Source: a virus. From it: 64,000 nt of DNA. The translations under genes and the position numbers were made by a program. Position 1 is the stretch's first letter. Each line of letters opens with the position of its first letter. Shown piece after piece: positions 26,487 to 35,986 of this stretch. The notes under the pieces were generated by a model. The model was not told the origin of the DNA, made no database searches, and saw only the letters and a program-made list of their open reading frames with translations. The stretch lies in the IMG/VR virus record IMGVR_UViG_3300024518_002836, positions 1 through 64,000 of that record. One strand, 5' to 3'.

Positions 26487-27841
26487 CACTCCTCACCTTG
26501 AGATGTTTTAGAGATACTGTCTAAATCATCCATAAGACTAATTTTACAATTATTATGTAATTTAGCAACGGTTTCAAAATCAATACCATATTGTGAGAAG
26601 TCATAATTAACATGGTCTTTGTGATTTTCATATTTCATTAACTTGAAAATTTCTTCACATCGACTTTTATACCAATCAGCCTTTTTATAGCCCTTTTTCA
26701 TACGAATCAATTCAAGAAGTAAATCAGCATTTGCACCTTTCATTCTAAAATGTGGACGACACTTAGTTAGTAATTCAGTAACATCTGATTGAGAATAAAA
26801 ATTTAATCTATTAACTGGTCTAGTACCTTGAGGAGATTTTTGGTCAAGATGTAATTTACCAATTCCCAATGCTTTTTGAATCTCAATCATAAAGGCTTTA
26901 CCTCTATCCCCAGTAGCAACTAATCCTACTCTTGGATTATGACTTTTATCCACAGTAATATAGCCATCAGAGTCAATAAACGCGGCAGTATAAGAATACA
27001 AGTCCTTTTTAATCTCATCGGGCAATTTATAGTTGGCTCCCTCAATAGAAGTAATCCCAATCTTTTTAATTTGCTTAGATATGGTTTGTGGCGAACACAG
27101 TTTATATAATTTATTTGACATTTTTTCATGAATTTGCCTAGAAGAAATCCCCGGTGAATCACAAACAGCCTTAATAATAAATTCTGAGATTTGTTTATTG
27201 AGATTTTTTCTAACGGATTGATGAGGTATCTCTTTTAAGAAAGAACGAAATTCCTTTTTCGAAGAAGACATTTGTTTAGATAATCTAGAATATTCTTTAG
27301 AATAAGCAGTGCCTTTAATATCTAAATCCGCCTCCCAAAATTTACAAAGAATATCAACCATTCTACTTCTATCTGAATAATCTTTCAAAGAATTAATTTT
27401 CTTTAAATCCATCTCATTATACTTCATTTTCTTAAGAGGAGATTGATATTTATCTAACCAATAAATAGATTTAATACAATCATTTAAATGAGATGAATAG
27501 GAATTAATTAAATTTTCAATACCCTTAGTTAATTTAATTTTATTATCCCCTTTAACGGTCCTACGATATTTTCGTAAATCTTTAACTAATGTGGAAATAT
27601 TTTGATTATCACAAGTACAATCTTCAGGATAATCATCTAATTTCTTTTTAACTCTAGATAAATTAATATTAAATTGCTTAGCCATATTAATGGATAATTC
27701 ATATTCATCACATAAAGGCTGCTTTCTAATCCATTTAACTAAATCTGCCTCTTCAAGAATTAACTCACGCTCTTCCTCAATAGGCTCTAATTCATCTGCG
27801 GCTGCACGAAGTTTACTAGAAGTTAAGACCAAGAACACCAC
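26486..27841 (-). CDS. LAGLIDADG-type homing endonuclease, free-standing
   Basis: A 451-residue protein. YTAAFIDSDGYI at 284-295 is a LAGLIDADG-type helix with its catalytic acid, followed by RVGLVATGDRGKAFMIEIQKALGIGKL and NRLNFYSQSDVTELLTKCRPHF, as in this family. Residues 225-270 look like a winged helix (GISSRQIHEKMSNKLYKLCSPQTISKQIKKIG). One clear motif suggests dimer action. The gene starts inside the terminase gene, sharing 26 nt, with GGAGGT of the terminase end as its ribosome site. The exact start (GTG 27841 or TTG 27832) is unsure. Known family role: cuts an intronless or insertion-free allele to spread itself. Confidence 0.8.
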   Translation of the reverse strand: MVFLVLTSSKLRAAADELEPIEEERELILEEADLVKWIRKQPLCDEYELSINMAKQFNINLSRVKKKLDDYPEDCTCDNQNISTLVKDLRKYRRTVKGDNKIKLTKGIENLINSYSSHLNDCIKSIYWLDKYQSPLKKMKYNEMDLKKINSLKDYSDRSRMVDILCKFWEADLDIKGTAYSKEYSRLSKQMSSSKKEFRSFLKEIPHQSVRKNLNKQISEFIIKAVCDSPGISSRQIHEKMSNKLYKLCSPQTISKQIKKIGITSIEGANYKLPDEIKKDLYSYTAAFIDSDGYITVDKSHNPRVGLVATGDRGKAFMIEIQKALGIGKLHLDQKSPQGTRPVNRLNFYSQSDVTELLTKCRPHFRMKGANADLLLELIRMKKGYKKADWYKSRCEEIFKLMKYENHKDHVNYDFSQYGIDFETVAKLHNNCKISLMDDLDSISKTSQGEE

Positions 27842-29252
27842 CTCCTATTACATTAACTGAATTTTCTTTAGAATCAAATAAATCCAAATCATCTAGCAAT
27901 ATGAAATGGTCAAGCGATTGGTGAGTTGCAGCGTTTGCTAGAGCAAGCCCCATAACTAAATCGTCGTGAGCGCCGACCCCTTCAAACCTACCGCTGTCGG
28001 TGATAGCAAACATTGATAATTCATCTAAAATGGTATCTGTAACACGTCTGCTCTCTTCATTACCTCTAGGGAAAATGATTTTATGGTTCTCAATATTCAT
28101 TTGTAAATTAAGGATGATTTCTTGCTTCTTCTTTCTAGTAGTAGTAAAATCATGAACATTGAGGTCAGTCTCATTCCTTAATTCTTGAGTAAAAGACTTA
28201 GCAAAGGTGTTAGTCTCTAAAAATATGGATTCGGGTCTAAATAATTGCCCAATTAATTTAAGTTTATTGATATTTTCACGGAATTCAACATTTTTACTTC
28301 TATCCACAAACACAACACGTTTATTTCTATTTTCATCCACTTCTAAAACAAGAATAACATTGTAATCACCATCAGTTGAAATTGCAGGGTCAACACCAAC
28401 AAAATATTTATACCCCTTTCGTTCACGCATTAATAATATGTCTTTCTTCCCTAATTTTTTACATTCATCTAAATGTTCAGGATTAAATAATGATGTTCCA
28501 GTTGAAATAGGAATACACATATATTCCCTTGTGAATTTTAATGAACCCACTTCAGATTTACGTTGCATTAGTGCATCATAACCCCAACGTTCCGGCCAAA
28601 GTGGCTCATTTAATTGATTTAAACAGGGATACCTTCTAACAGTATAAGCATCATTCTCCTCCAGTTCTGTAAAAATATCAGTATATGTAAATGGAGTTCC
28701 AATCATTCTTAATGATGCAGTATGGTGAAGAGTAGGAATCATATCACCAAAGAACCAATCTGTAACCTTTTTAATTGCAGATAAACTAAATTCCTTTAAT
28801 GGGTCATCAATAATAATTTCTTGAGGGTGAAGACCACGAATCTGTGAACCAATTGAACGTTCAAGAATAGAGTTACCATTTGTAAGTGTAATATTTCCCA
28901 CAGCCCAACCGCGACTAGGGCGGAATTGTTTTAATGCGGGTTTATTAAAAAGGCGGTCAATATCTCTCATGTGAACCATAGTCTGTTTATGGTTAGAAGA
29001 AATGTATAGCATTTGAAATGGTGGCGGTTGAAATACTAAATTCCATACAGCCCATGAGTGCATGAAGACAGATTTGCCGTGGTCACGACTACAAATAATA
29101 ACCGTCCTAGTAGTATTATTCATCATTTCTAACCATTCTTCATGGAATGATGTAAAATCAAACCCTAAAATGTGTTGAAAGAAATATGGGAATGAAGATT
29201 TAGAAATCTCCATATCCATTTCAGTTGTGAAATCTAATTGTTCAGTTTCCAT
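27816..29252 (-). CDS. Terminase large subunit
   Basis: A 478-residue protein with Walker A CSRDHGKS (54-61), Walker B EIIIDD (145-150), a coupling motif region MIGTPFTYTD, and an RNase H-type nuclease domain beginning FVGVDPAIS (Asp288), with FLETN and GAHDDLVMGLALA supplying further acidic residues. It is the ATP-driven packaging motor and nuclease. It ends in a complete C-terminus and overlaps the homing endonuclease gene. ATG 29252 lies near the end of a tagged protein gene. Confidence 0.95.
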   Translation of the reverse strand: METEQLDFTTEMDMEISKSSFPYFFQHILGFDFTSFHEEWLEMMNNTTRTVIICSRDHGKSVFMHSWAVWNLVFQPPPFQMLYISSNHKQTMVHMRDIDRLFNKPALKQFRPSRGWAVGNITLTNGNSILERSIGSQIRGLHPQEIIIDDPLKEFSLSAIKKVTDWFFGDMIPTLHHTASLRMIGTPFTYTDIFTELEENDAYTVRRYPCLNQLNEPLWPERWGYDALMQRKSEVGSLKFTREYMCIPISTGTSLFNPEHLDECKKLGKKDILLMRERKGYKYFVGVDPAISTDGDYNVILVLEVDENRNKRVVFVDRSKNVEFRENINKLKLIGQLFRPESIFLETNTFAKSFTQELRNETDLNVHDFTTTRKKKQEIILNLQMNIENHKIIFPRGNEESRRVTDTILDELSMFAITDSGRFEGVGAHDDLVMGLALANAATHQSLDHFILLDDLDLFDSKENSVNVIGGGVLGLNF

Positions 29253-29255
29253 ATA

Positions 29256-29552
29256 TCAAGACCCATCCGTTTCTTCATTATATTCTTTATAATCAAACTC
29301 ATCATTACTAATATGAACAGAAGGTTGTCGTAAATCTGTTTGGGTAATTCTACTAAGTTTAGCTAAATCCCAAGCATCTAATAAAGGAAGAGAAAATCTC
29401 TCATTATCATTTTGATAAATACCAAATCCAGAATGTTCATTAATATCAACATATTCATATTTCTTACCATCCATAACTATTAACCTTGGCCATTTATTAC
29501 CATCACCATCTGTATGAGTTGCACCACGTTTTAAAATATCTTCCCATGTCAT
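29256..29552 (-). CDS. Tagged protein (MTWEDILK)
   Basis: A 98-residue protein. The tag is followed by a beta-rich small domain (KWPRLIVMDGKKYEYVDINEH, GFGIYQNDNERFSLPLLDAW) and an acidic tail. It is just upstream of the large terminase. Fold unrecognised. Confidence 0.65.
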   Translation of the reverse strand: MTWEDILKRGATHTDGDGNKWPRLIVMDGKKYEYVDINEHSGFGIYQNDNERFSLPLLDAWDLAKLSRITQTDLRQPSVHISNDEFDYKEYNEETDGS

Positions 29553-30082
29553 TCAACCCAACCTCCTAATACGTTCCACCAATTTAATTTCTTTTTGATT
29601 ACAAATGCCGTTCGCATATCTTCACTTTGATATTCTTCTCTAAATAATTCAATAATTTCTTGTGGAACATTAGGATAATTTTCAGGATTTATATCATATT
29701 TATTTTTAATATAGTTATTTACCCACGCAGTCTTTACTCTGGGATTATCATTATTAACTCCAGCTAACTGGGGAATACCACCATATTCGTCTCTTCTCCA
29801 TTGAAAAAATCGCAACCCACTTTTTAATCCCCGCCTACCTTTTAATCCACCCGAAAGTAAATACTCACCTTTATGCTCATAACCAGAAATAGCCACGACT
29901 TCATTATTAGTAGTATCTCTTCTAATTAACCATTGAGTTAATCTATACCAAGTATTAAATTTTCCACCCGTTCTAGGTTCCATTTTATCTGAAGGATTAT
30001 CTTCATTCCAAAGATGAATTGCGCTACCCATAGTCATAGGTCCTTCAATTTTATAACGTTCTTTAGGACCAAATACCATCAT
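29549..30082 (-). CDS. Unknown protein with DUF-like DNA-binding look and C-terminal NWWNVL
   Basis: A 177-residue basic protein (FNTWYRLTQWLIRRD; GLKSGLRFFQWRRDEYG; AWVNNYIKNKYDINPE). It carries no N-terminal tag, but its end, KKKLNWWNVLGGWVE, resembles the tag core N-W-x-x-[IV]-L. Whether that is functional is uncertain because the last residues also encode the ribosome site (GGAGG) of the next gene. Start may be either of two adjacent ATGs. Confidence 0.6.
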   Translation of the reverse strand: MMVFGPKERYKIEGPMTMGSAIHLWNEDNPSDKMEPRTGGKFNTWYRLTQWLIRRDTTNNEVVAISGYEHKGEYLLSGGLKGRRGLKSGLRFFQWRRDEYGGIPQLAGVNNDNPRVKTAWVNNYIKNKYDINPENYPNVPQEIIELFREEYQSEDMRTAFVIKKKLNWWNVLGGWVE

Positions 30083-32505
30083 CTACACAATCCTTTAATC
30101 TCATAAATAACATCTTCAGATAAACCATGGTTGGTTGCTAAAGCTTTAAAAGAATTTTGCGAATAAACAATCTTAGTAATATCAGTTGCATTAACATCTA
30201 CCCTATATTTAGATTCCATTTTAGTAATGATATAATCCATAGCATCAAAATCATTAATAGATAATGTTGCATAAACAACCTCTTTACCTTTCATCCGCCT
30301 AATAGCATCATGGGCATTAAGTAACGACTTGTTAATATCTGGAATATTATTTAATTTTTCTAAAGATGTCAAATCAATAATGCTATCAACCACTTGTTGT
30401 AATTTAGTAACATTAATTCCCATTCTCTCACGTTCAGCTATAAATTCTTTACTCCTACTATCCATTAAATGAGTGCGTAATGATAATGCTATTGAACCAG
30501 CCGGCCCTTCCTTTTTCCACTCTTTATATCTAATCTCTGCCTTTGAGCCATCTTTCCAAGAATATAAGTGTAAATCCTCTTCCTCATCTCTAGCCCTCAA
30601 ATATCTATTTAATTGGTCTGACGCATATTGTTGCGCCCATTCTATATCACCAAATAGGTTAGTAAAGGACTCAATAGTTTCTTCTAATACCTTAATATAA
30701 TTTTCTTTATCATCATCATTTTCTGCAACAGACTCATCCTTAAGGTGTGCTTCAATTTGAATTAAATCCTGATAATTCATATTAGCGGTTAATGTAGCAC
30801 CCATTTCTTTTCTTTTGACTAAAGGAGGATGTTGACTAAAAGTAGTTCCTAATACATTAAAGAAATGAGTTCCTGAACTTTCAGAAGAGAAACTTGGTAG
30901 TATCTCATTAATAAAAAGATTAGATTTACCCATAATAGGAATAAAATAATATTTATCTAAGGCATCTAATAACACCGTTATTTTATCATTAATATCTTCA
31001 TCTTCAAACACTCTAACTTTGGGGTCCACTCCCGGTTGATAACGTGGACGCTTTAATCCAATTTGAGTAGGTTTTGTTTGTTTAACCCCTAATGGTCCAG
31101 TAAATAACGGAGTTTTGCTTTTAGCGGCTGCTGGATTATCATACCCGGCTTTAGGATGAGTAGTTTCCATATGAACTTGTTCTTGACCAGAAACTTTTAA
31201 TAAAATATCAGAAAGAGTTTCAAAAAAGATAGAAGTTTTATCATTCAATGTTGAAATCTTTTGAGTATACTGTTTATAATTATCTGCTACCCAACTAGTT
31301 AATGGTATATAAAACTCATCATTACCCGTAGTTTCAAATGCTTCCTTTTTAATTTTAGCCATTTTTCTTTTAAGGTCCCTTTCCATAGAAGTTAACTTTC
31401 GTAATTTAACCATTTCTATCCAAGCATTAAATCTTTTCTCAGCTTTTTCTATTTCATACGTTCTAATAGGGAAATTTAATTTATCTTCTAATAGACTATA
31501 ATAAATAGGGTCTACAAACTCAAATGAACTTAACTCTTTTCTTCTATCCTCTTCTGTTAATGTGTGTAAAGGTTCTCTTTGAGTTTCTGTTATTTGTTCA
31601 CCAAATGCTCTACTTCCTTTTGTTTCCGCGTGACCTCTTCGTAATTTAGAAGCAGCAGTTAAATTTTCATAATCTCTAGACTTACGCCGTTGCTCAAGAT
31701 TTTCTGCAGAAACACCTAATTCTTTTGTAAGGGCAGCAAAGACAAATGCAACCCAACTACCTATACGAGAGCTTAATTTAAGAAATTCTACTTCTTTAGC
31801 AGGAACCTTTTCAATATACTCAGGAGGAAGTTCTAATTTATTAATAAGTTCTTCTATATTATCTGGTAATTTAGATGAATCTGGAATCTTTTTTAAAGCC
31901 TTAACTGCAGATTTTACCTCCTTATATTCCTTACTAATTTTCCCCCAATATACATACATTGTATCTCTTTCACTAGTAAGATTAATATTCATAATACCCT
32001 TAATCAATTCTTGAGGAGCCAATTCTACTTTATCTAACTCTTCCTTTGGAACATTCCTAGCAATTAAATCATCTAAATGTTCAATAATCTCTTCAATATG
32101 TTCTTTTTCTTGTGAGGATAATCTAGGTTTAGAAGCAAAGGTTGTTAATTTAGCACGACTAGTTTCCCAATTTTTAACAGAACTAGCACTAGGAGTAATA
32201 TCATTAATATTTAAATCCGGGTCACTTAAATCTTCAATAGTGAATTTTCCACCTTCAAATTTAACTGACTTTTGAACATTTGATATAAATTCTCTCTTAA
32301 ACCTTGTCTCTTCTTGAGCATCAATATCTTCACCAAATTCTTCTTTAACCTCTTCAATTAAATCCTTAATCTCTTGAATCCCTATATCAGGAATTCGTAG
32401 TCTAGCCGTCCTACTTCTCCACTTATTAATTTTTGTATTAATACCACCTTCACCAGAAGAAATTATATCAATCAGTTCTTGTTTTAGTTCGTCTCTTCTT
32501 GTCAT
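30079..32505 (-). CDS. Large coiled-coil protein without the tag
   Basis: An 808-residue, highly charged helical protein with no recognised domain. ATG 32505 follows GGAAGGTGTGATT. The N-terminus MTRRDELKQELIDIIS lacks the Trp tag. Residues 440-500 are Pro/Lys-rich, and the C-terminus (DATDITKIVYSQNSFKALATNHG) looks globular. It lies between two large tagged proteins, so it may be a partner in an internal core structure. Confidence 0.65.
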   Translation of the reverse strand: MTRRDELKQELIDIISSGEGGINTKINKWRSRTARLRIPDIGIQEIKDLIEEVKEEFGEDIDAQEETRFKREFISNVQKSVKFEGGKFTIEDLSDPDLNINDITPSASSVKNWETSRAKLTTFASKPRLSSQEKEHIEEIIEHLDDLIARNVPKEELDKVELAPQELIKGIMNINLTSERDTMYVYWGKISKEYKEVKSAVKALKKIPDSSKLPDNIEELINKLELPPEYIEKVPAKEVEFLKLSSRIGSWVAFVFAALTKELGVSAENLEQRRKSRDYENLTAASKLRRGHAETKGSRAFGEQITETQREPLHTLTEEDRRKELSSFEFVDPIYYSLLEDKLNFPIRTYEIEKAEKRFNAWIEMVKLRKLTSMERDLKRKMAKIKKEAFETTGNDEFYIPLTSWVADNYKQYTQKISTLNDKTSIFFETLSDILLKVSGQEQVHMETTHPKAGYDNPAAAKSKTPLFTGPLGVKQTKPTQIGLKRPRYQPGVDPKVRVFEDEDINDKITVLLDALDKYYFIPIMGKSNLFINEILPSFSSESSGTHFFNVLGTTFSQHPPLVKRKEMGATLTANMNYQDLIQIEAHLKDESVAENDDDKENYIKVLEETIESFTNLFGDIEWAQQYASDQLNRYLRARDEEEDLHLYSWKDGSKAEIRYKEWKKEGPAGSIALSLRTHLMDSRSKEFIAERERMGINVTKLQQVVDSIIDLTSLEKLNNIPDINKSLLNAHDAIRRMKGKEVVYATLSINDFDAMDYIITKMESKYRVDVNATDITKIVYSQNSFKALATNHGLSEDVIYEIKGLCR

Positions 32506-32507
32506 AA

Positions 32508-34565
32508 TCACACCTTCCTAATTAATCCTCTAGCATGTAATAAATTAAAAATAGTATCGTTATACTGTAAATACTTCCCCTGATTATTAATCATATTTTG
32601 TAAATGGGATTCTAATATTTCTATAACCTTTTTTCTAATACTACTAATAATTGTATCAAACTCTGTATAAAATAATTCTACTAATTTTTTCTTTTCTTCT
32701 ATACTAACACCTTGTTTTAAAGCATTATCATATTTACCATTATCATCTAACATATCATTTAATTTACTTCTTCCAAATAATTTAATTTCAATATGTCTAA
32801 TCTCTTTAATTAAATCTAAAATATTAATAGTCTTAGTTTTAGATGGAGTATGTTTACGTTGTAATTCTGATAATTTAGCCCTATCATCTACAACATCGTC
32901 AAACATAAAAGCAATAGATTTTTTAAATGGGTCCGAAAATTGCTGTGCTAATTCTGGTTCATCTTGTTTACTGGCTAATAATAAATCCCCAAACATTTCT
33001 TGTTCCTGCCATTGTTGATTATCTTCTTCATCAATAAATTCAAGATAGGCCCAATCTAAAGCATCCCAAGCATCTTGAACAGTTTCAGAGCTATCGGTAT
33101 CTTGTTTAATATCCTTAATAATATGATTATGTATCATTTTTACTCTTTTATCATATACCTCTCCACTTCTAGGTAAAGACCAAATAGGAACAGTTTCTCC
33201 AGTTTTAGTAACCATGGTTCCATTAGTAGTAAAACCTACTGAATTGTCTTGTGGGGCAGAAGATACAAAATCTGTATACCCACCTTTCCACATATCATCT
33301 AAAATATCTTTATATTTATTTTTATTTTTTAAGATATGAATAATAAAATCTTTGAATAGTTTAGGCACTCCTTTTCTATAATTATACAATTTTTGTTTAA
33401 AATTACTAACCATATTATTACTTGCAATTTCCCCTTCAGGGGTTTCAAAACGCTCTAACATCTTTTCTTTAAATTCTTCATACCCATATTTAGTTGCGGG
33501 AATAATCTCATGTGGTAAAGCAAAGCCTAACATCCTTTCCATTTCTTCTTTTGTTGCTGAACCCTGATTAATCTTAAACGCAGCATCTATAATTCTTTCT
33601 TTAACAGCACTAATATTAACTGCTTTACTTTCCATATCAGTAGTTAATTTTTGAGCAAGGCCTAATTCAACATCATTTAAATCATGCGTTAAAATGCCTT
33701 TGAATGTTTCAGTAAAATTATTTCTGTTCCCACCTTTAGTTTGAAGGGTTCTTAATTCTTTAATCTTAAAGGGTCTAGTAGATTGTTTTTCTACACCTTT
33801 TCTTTTTCCTTTAATCTTCTTCCACCCTCTAGGTTTCTTTGAAGCAACAGTTTTTCCACCTAATTTAGCAGGTTCTTGAATATTAGTAAAAAATGTAATT
33901 ACTAATTCTGGAGTAATATCAGCAACAGTATAATTTATACTTTCCTCAACATCGGTATATTTAGCATACATACTAGAAAGTTTTGGAAACCCTTCAGGTA
34001 AATTTTTAGCGATAATTCTATTAATACCATCTCCTAATTCTCCTCGAAATTTATCGAAAGTCCTAACTCTATCACCGGGAAAAGCAGAAACAAGTTCCTC
34101 TTCTAACTCTCCCCAATCTACTTCTTCATCTTTATTTAATTCTTCGGCGGCTTCTTTAAATAAGGCTAATAATTCTACTCTATACTCTCCGCCTATTATC
34201 CCACCTATCCTCCCACCTTCTTTAGTAGCACCTTCTTTATATTCACCAATATCCTCTTCAAAGGCTTCTCGAATAGTATTGTAGTTATCAATCATCAATT
34301 GTTTTTTCTCATTTTCTTCCCGCCAATCCATATCAGGATATAATCTATCTAATTCATCTTGTAATCCGGATATAAAATTATTTGCTGTCTCATAATTACG
34401 TAAGACAGACCTAAACGATTCTGAATATTTAGGGTTCTTAGGAAGTAAAGTTTTCCCAGTTAAAATAAATCCTTTAATTGAAGCAGAATTTCCAGTTAAA
34501 AGTTCCACCCAAGAAGTATGACTATGAGGAAAATGGTGCGCTTTAAGTAAAATTTGCCAACTCAT
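32508..34565 (-). CDS. Large tagged protein (MSWQILLK)
   Basis: A 685-residue helical protein. ATG 34565 (TAATG overlap with the preceding stop) gives the tag at the very start; an in-frame ATG at 34580 would add five residues. Near residue 60 LRNYETANNFISGLQDELD is coiled coil; a basic run (KKPRGWKKIKGKRKGVEK) lies near residue 260. Acidic and polar helices follow. An internal core protein is possible; no enzyme motif. Confidence 0.65.
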   Translation of the reverse strand: MSWQILLKAHHFPHSHTSWVELLTGNSASIKGFILTGKTLLPKNPKYSESFRSVLRNYETANNFISGLQDELDRLYPDMDWREENEKKQLMIDNYNTIREAFEEDIGEYKEGATKEGGRIGGIIGGEYRVELLALFKEAAEELNKDEEVDWGELEEELVSAFPGDRVRTFDKFRGELGDGINRIIAKNLPEGFPKLSSMYAKYTDVEESINYTVADITPELVITFFTNIQEPAKLGGKTVASKKPRGWKKIKGKRKGVEKQSTRPFKIKELRTLQTKGGNRNNFTETFKGILTHDLNDVELGLAQKLTTDMESKAVNISAVKERIIDAAFKINQGSATKEEMERMLGFALPHEIIPATKYGYEEFKEKMLERFETPEGEIASNNMVSNFKQKLYNYRKGVPKLFKDFIIHILKNKNKYKDILDDMWKGGYTDFVSSAPQDNSVGFTTNGTMVTKTGETVPIWSLPRSGEVYDKRVKMIHNHIIKDIKQDTDSSETVQDAWDALDWAYLEFIDEEDNQQWQEQEMFGDLLLASKQDEPELAQQFSDPFKKSIAFMFDDVVDDRAKLSELQRKHTPSKTKTINILDLIKEIRHIEIKLFGRSKLNDMLDDNGKYDNALKQGVSIEEKKKLVELFYTEFDTIISSIRKKVIEILESHLQNMINNQGKYLQYNDTIFNLLHARGLIRKV

Positions 34566-34825
34566 TATGAATGCTCCCATTGTGCCATAATATGTATATG
34601 TATATTTGAAAGTGCTTCTTGAGTTTGTTGTAAACTATCATTATAAATTTGTAGTAATTTGATAGTCTGAAGGTCATCTTTATACGTAGGATTTTCTTTT
34701 ATAAATTCTCGAAGTGCTACTATTAAATCGTTGATACTTTTCATGCTAGTATTTGCCCAATTGTTAATATTTAAGGCATATTTATCCCCTTCTTCTATTT
34801 TTTTAATACTATCTTCCCAACTCAT
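34565..34825 (-). CDS. Tagged small protein (MSWEDSIK)
   Basis: An 86-residue all-helical protein. ATG 34825 follows GGAGTGATTACA, the repeated start cassette. The body looks like a helical hairpin (SMKSINDLIVALREFIKE; LLQIYNDSLQQTQEALSNI). Function unknown. Confidence 0.65.
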   Translation of the reverse strand: MSWEDSIKKIEEGDKYALNINNWANTSMKSINDLIVALREFIKENPTYKDDLQTIKLLQIYNDSLQQTQEALSNIHIHIMAQWEHS

Positions 34826-34830
34826 TGTAA

Positions 34831-35058
34831 TCACTCCTGTATCTTAGGTTCAAGTGTTTTTACCAACCAATTACTAGGGCCATTAAAAACTTCTTCTTCG
34901 GTGATTACATATTCAACTTCGGAATAGCCATCTTCTTCCATATGTAAAATAGCCATTACATTTTGTTTTCTTCCGGTTTCATTTGCTAATTTTTGTGCCG
35001 CTTCAATGGCTTCATATTCATAGCGATATTCCTTTTTCAAAATGTTTTTCCAACTCAT
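34831..35058 (-). CDS. Tagged small protein (MSWKNILK)
   Basis: A 75-residue protein: tag, a helix (YEAIEAAQKLANETG), then strands (NVMAILHMEEDGYSEVEYVIT) and a tail. The layout suggests a small alpha/beta domain. Start in the GGAGAGATTACAATGAGTTGG cassette. Confidence 0.65.
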   Translation of the reverse strand: MSWKNILKKEYRYEYEAIEAAQKLANETGRKQNVMAILHMEEDGYSEVEYVITEEEVFNGPSNWLVKTLEPKIQE

Positions 35059-35261
35059 TGTAATCTCTCCTTATCTTTAATATTCATAGCGGGTTGTGTA
35101 ACTTCTCCACCTTCTTTACTACATTTAGGACAAATATCAAATTCCATCCCTTCTTCATCATAAAATTTAGCCCACTTATTCTTATCATATTCTTCAATTG
35201 AATATCTTTTACCACATTCTAAACAAGGGATTTTACCTTTGAGAACATTTTGCCAACTCAT
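35055..35261 (-). CDS. Tagged zinc-ribbon protein (MSWQNVLK)
   Basis: A 68-residue protein: tag, then CLECGKRYS and DICPKCSKEG, a C-x2-C...C-x2-C zinc ribbon around residues 13-47. ATG 35261 follows GGAGGAATTACA; upstream in-frame codons overlap the previous gene and are rejected. C-terminal RLQ is encoded by the start cassette of the next gene. Confidence 0.7.
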   Translation of the reverse strand: MSWQNVLKGKIPCLECGKRYSIEEYDKNKWAKFYDEEGMEFDICPKCSKEGGEVTQPAMNIKDKERLQ

Positions 35262-35274
35262 TGTAATTCCTCCT

Positions 35275-35532
35275 TCATTCTTTTTCAAAGAAGTTTAAGT
35301 AGTCATCTATAAAGTAGCCATATCTATTATCTAATCTATCTTCAAACATATGTCTTGCATCATCTTCGCTCATTAAAAGAGAACCTTCTTTGGCGGGTGA
35401 AGTCAAAATATAACTCCCGTAGTGCGGTTCAATTTCATAATATGCTAAGTGTTTATACTCAGGGTGAAAGCCCTTAACATCTTTTACATCGTGGTCAAAT
35501 TGTTCTTCTTTCAATATTTTTTTCCAACTCAT
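35275..35532 (-). CDS. Tagged small protein (MSWKKILK)
   Basis: An 85-residue protein: tag, then an aromatic-rich part (YKHLAYYEIEPHYGSYILTSPA) and an acidic helix (SEDDARHMFEDRLDNRYGYFIDDYLNFF quoted in part: DDARHMFEDRL). Probably a compact alpha/beta domain; no family recognised. Confidence 0.65.
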   Translation of the reverse strand: MSWKKILKEEQFDHDVKDVKGFHPEYKHLAYYEIEPHYGSYILTSPAKEGSLLMSEDDARHMFEDRLDNRYGYFIDDYLNFFEKE

Positions 35533-35747
35533 TGTAATTTCTCCTTCACACTTTCATAATCTAGGTCTTGGTCTGTTGCATCAATAGTTATGACCTGCCC
35601 TACTAATTTTTTAATGCTACCATTTAACACCAAAGCAACCATTTCTCCTGTATCGGCAATTGTTAGACTTCCTGAAATACCTTCTTTAGAAGAACCATCA
35701 TCATACATTAAGACTAATTGTTTTTTCAATATACTTTGCCAACTCAT
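35529..35747 (-). CDS. Tagged small beta protein (MSWQSILK)
   Basis: A 72-residue protein: tag, then beta strands QLVLMYDDG, SGSLTIADTG, MVALVLNGS, VGQVITIDA, a small barrel-like pattern, ending in KEKLQ from the next gene's start cassette. Function unknown. Confidence 0.65.
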   Translation of the reverse strand: MSWQSILKKQLVLMYDDGSSKEGISGSLTIADTGEMVALVLNGSIKKLVGQVITIDATDQDLDYESVKEKLQ

Positions 35748-35986
35748 TGTAATCTCTCCAATGCTTTTATTGCTTTAGGCAAACCAATATCTGTTTTTGG
35801 GTCATAATTAGCAGAAGCCATAACGACTTCCAAATCATCAATTAAATTAGGAATATTATCTCTTGTGATATTTTCACCCCTACCAATATAATTTTCCAAT
35901 CCATCTTCATCATCCCCGTACCAAAGCCTCAATGCTTCTCTAACTTTAATATTTAAATCATCTTTTAATATATTTTTCCAACTCAT
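35744..35986 (-). CDS. Tagged small protein (MSWKNILK)
   Basis: An 80-residue acidic helical protein. After the tag: NIKVREALRLWYGDDEDGLENYIG, then NIPNLIDDLEVVMASANYD. Ends ALERLQ, the RLQ being encoded by the following start cassette. Unknown function. Confidence 0.65.
   Translation of the reverse strand: MSWKNILKDDLNIKVREALRLWYGDDEDGLENYIGRGENITRDNIPNLIDDLEVVMASANYDPKTDIGLPKAIKALERLQ

Noticed and set aside
24687-29252. Intein or intron splitting the terminase or portal
   Set aside because: Both proteins are complete with continuous motifs; the LAGLIDADG protein is a separate frame between them with its own stop and start.
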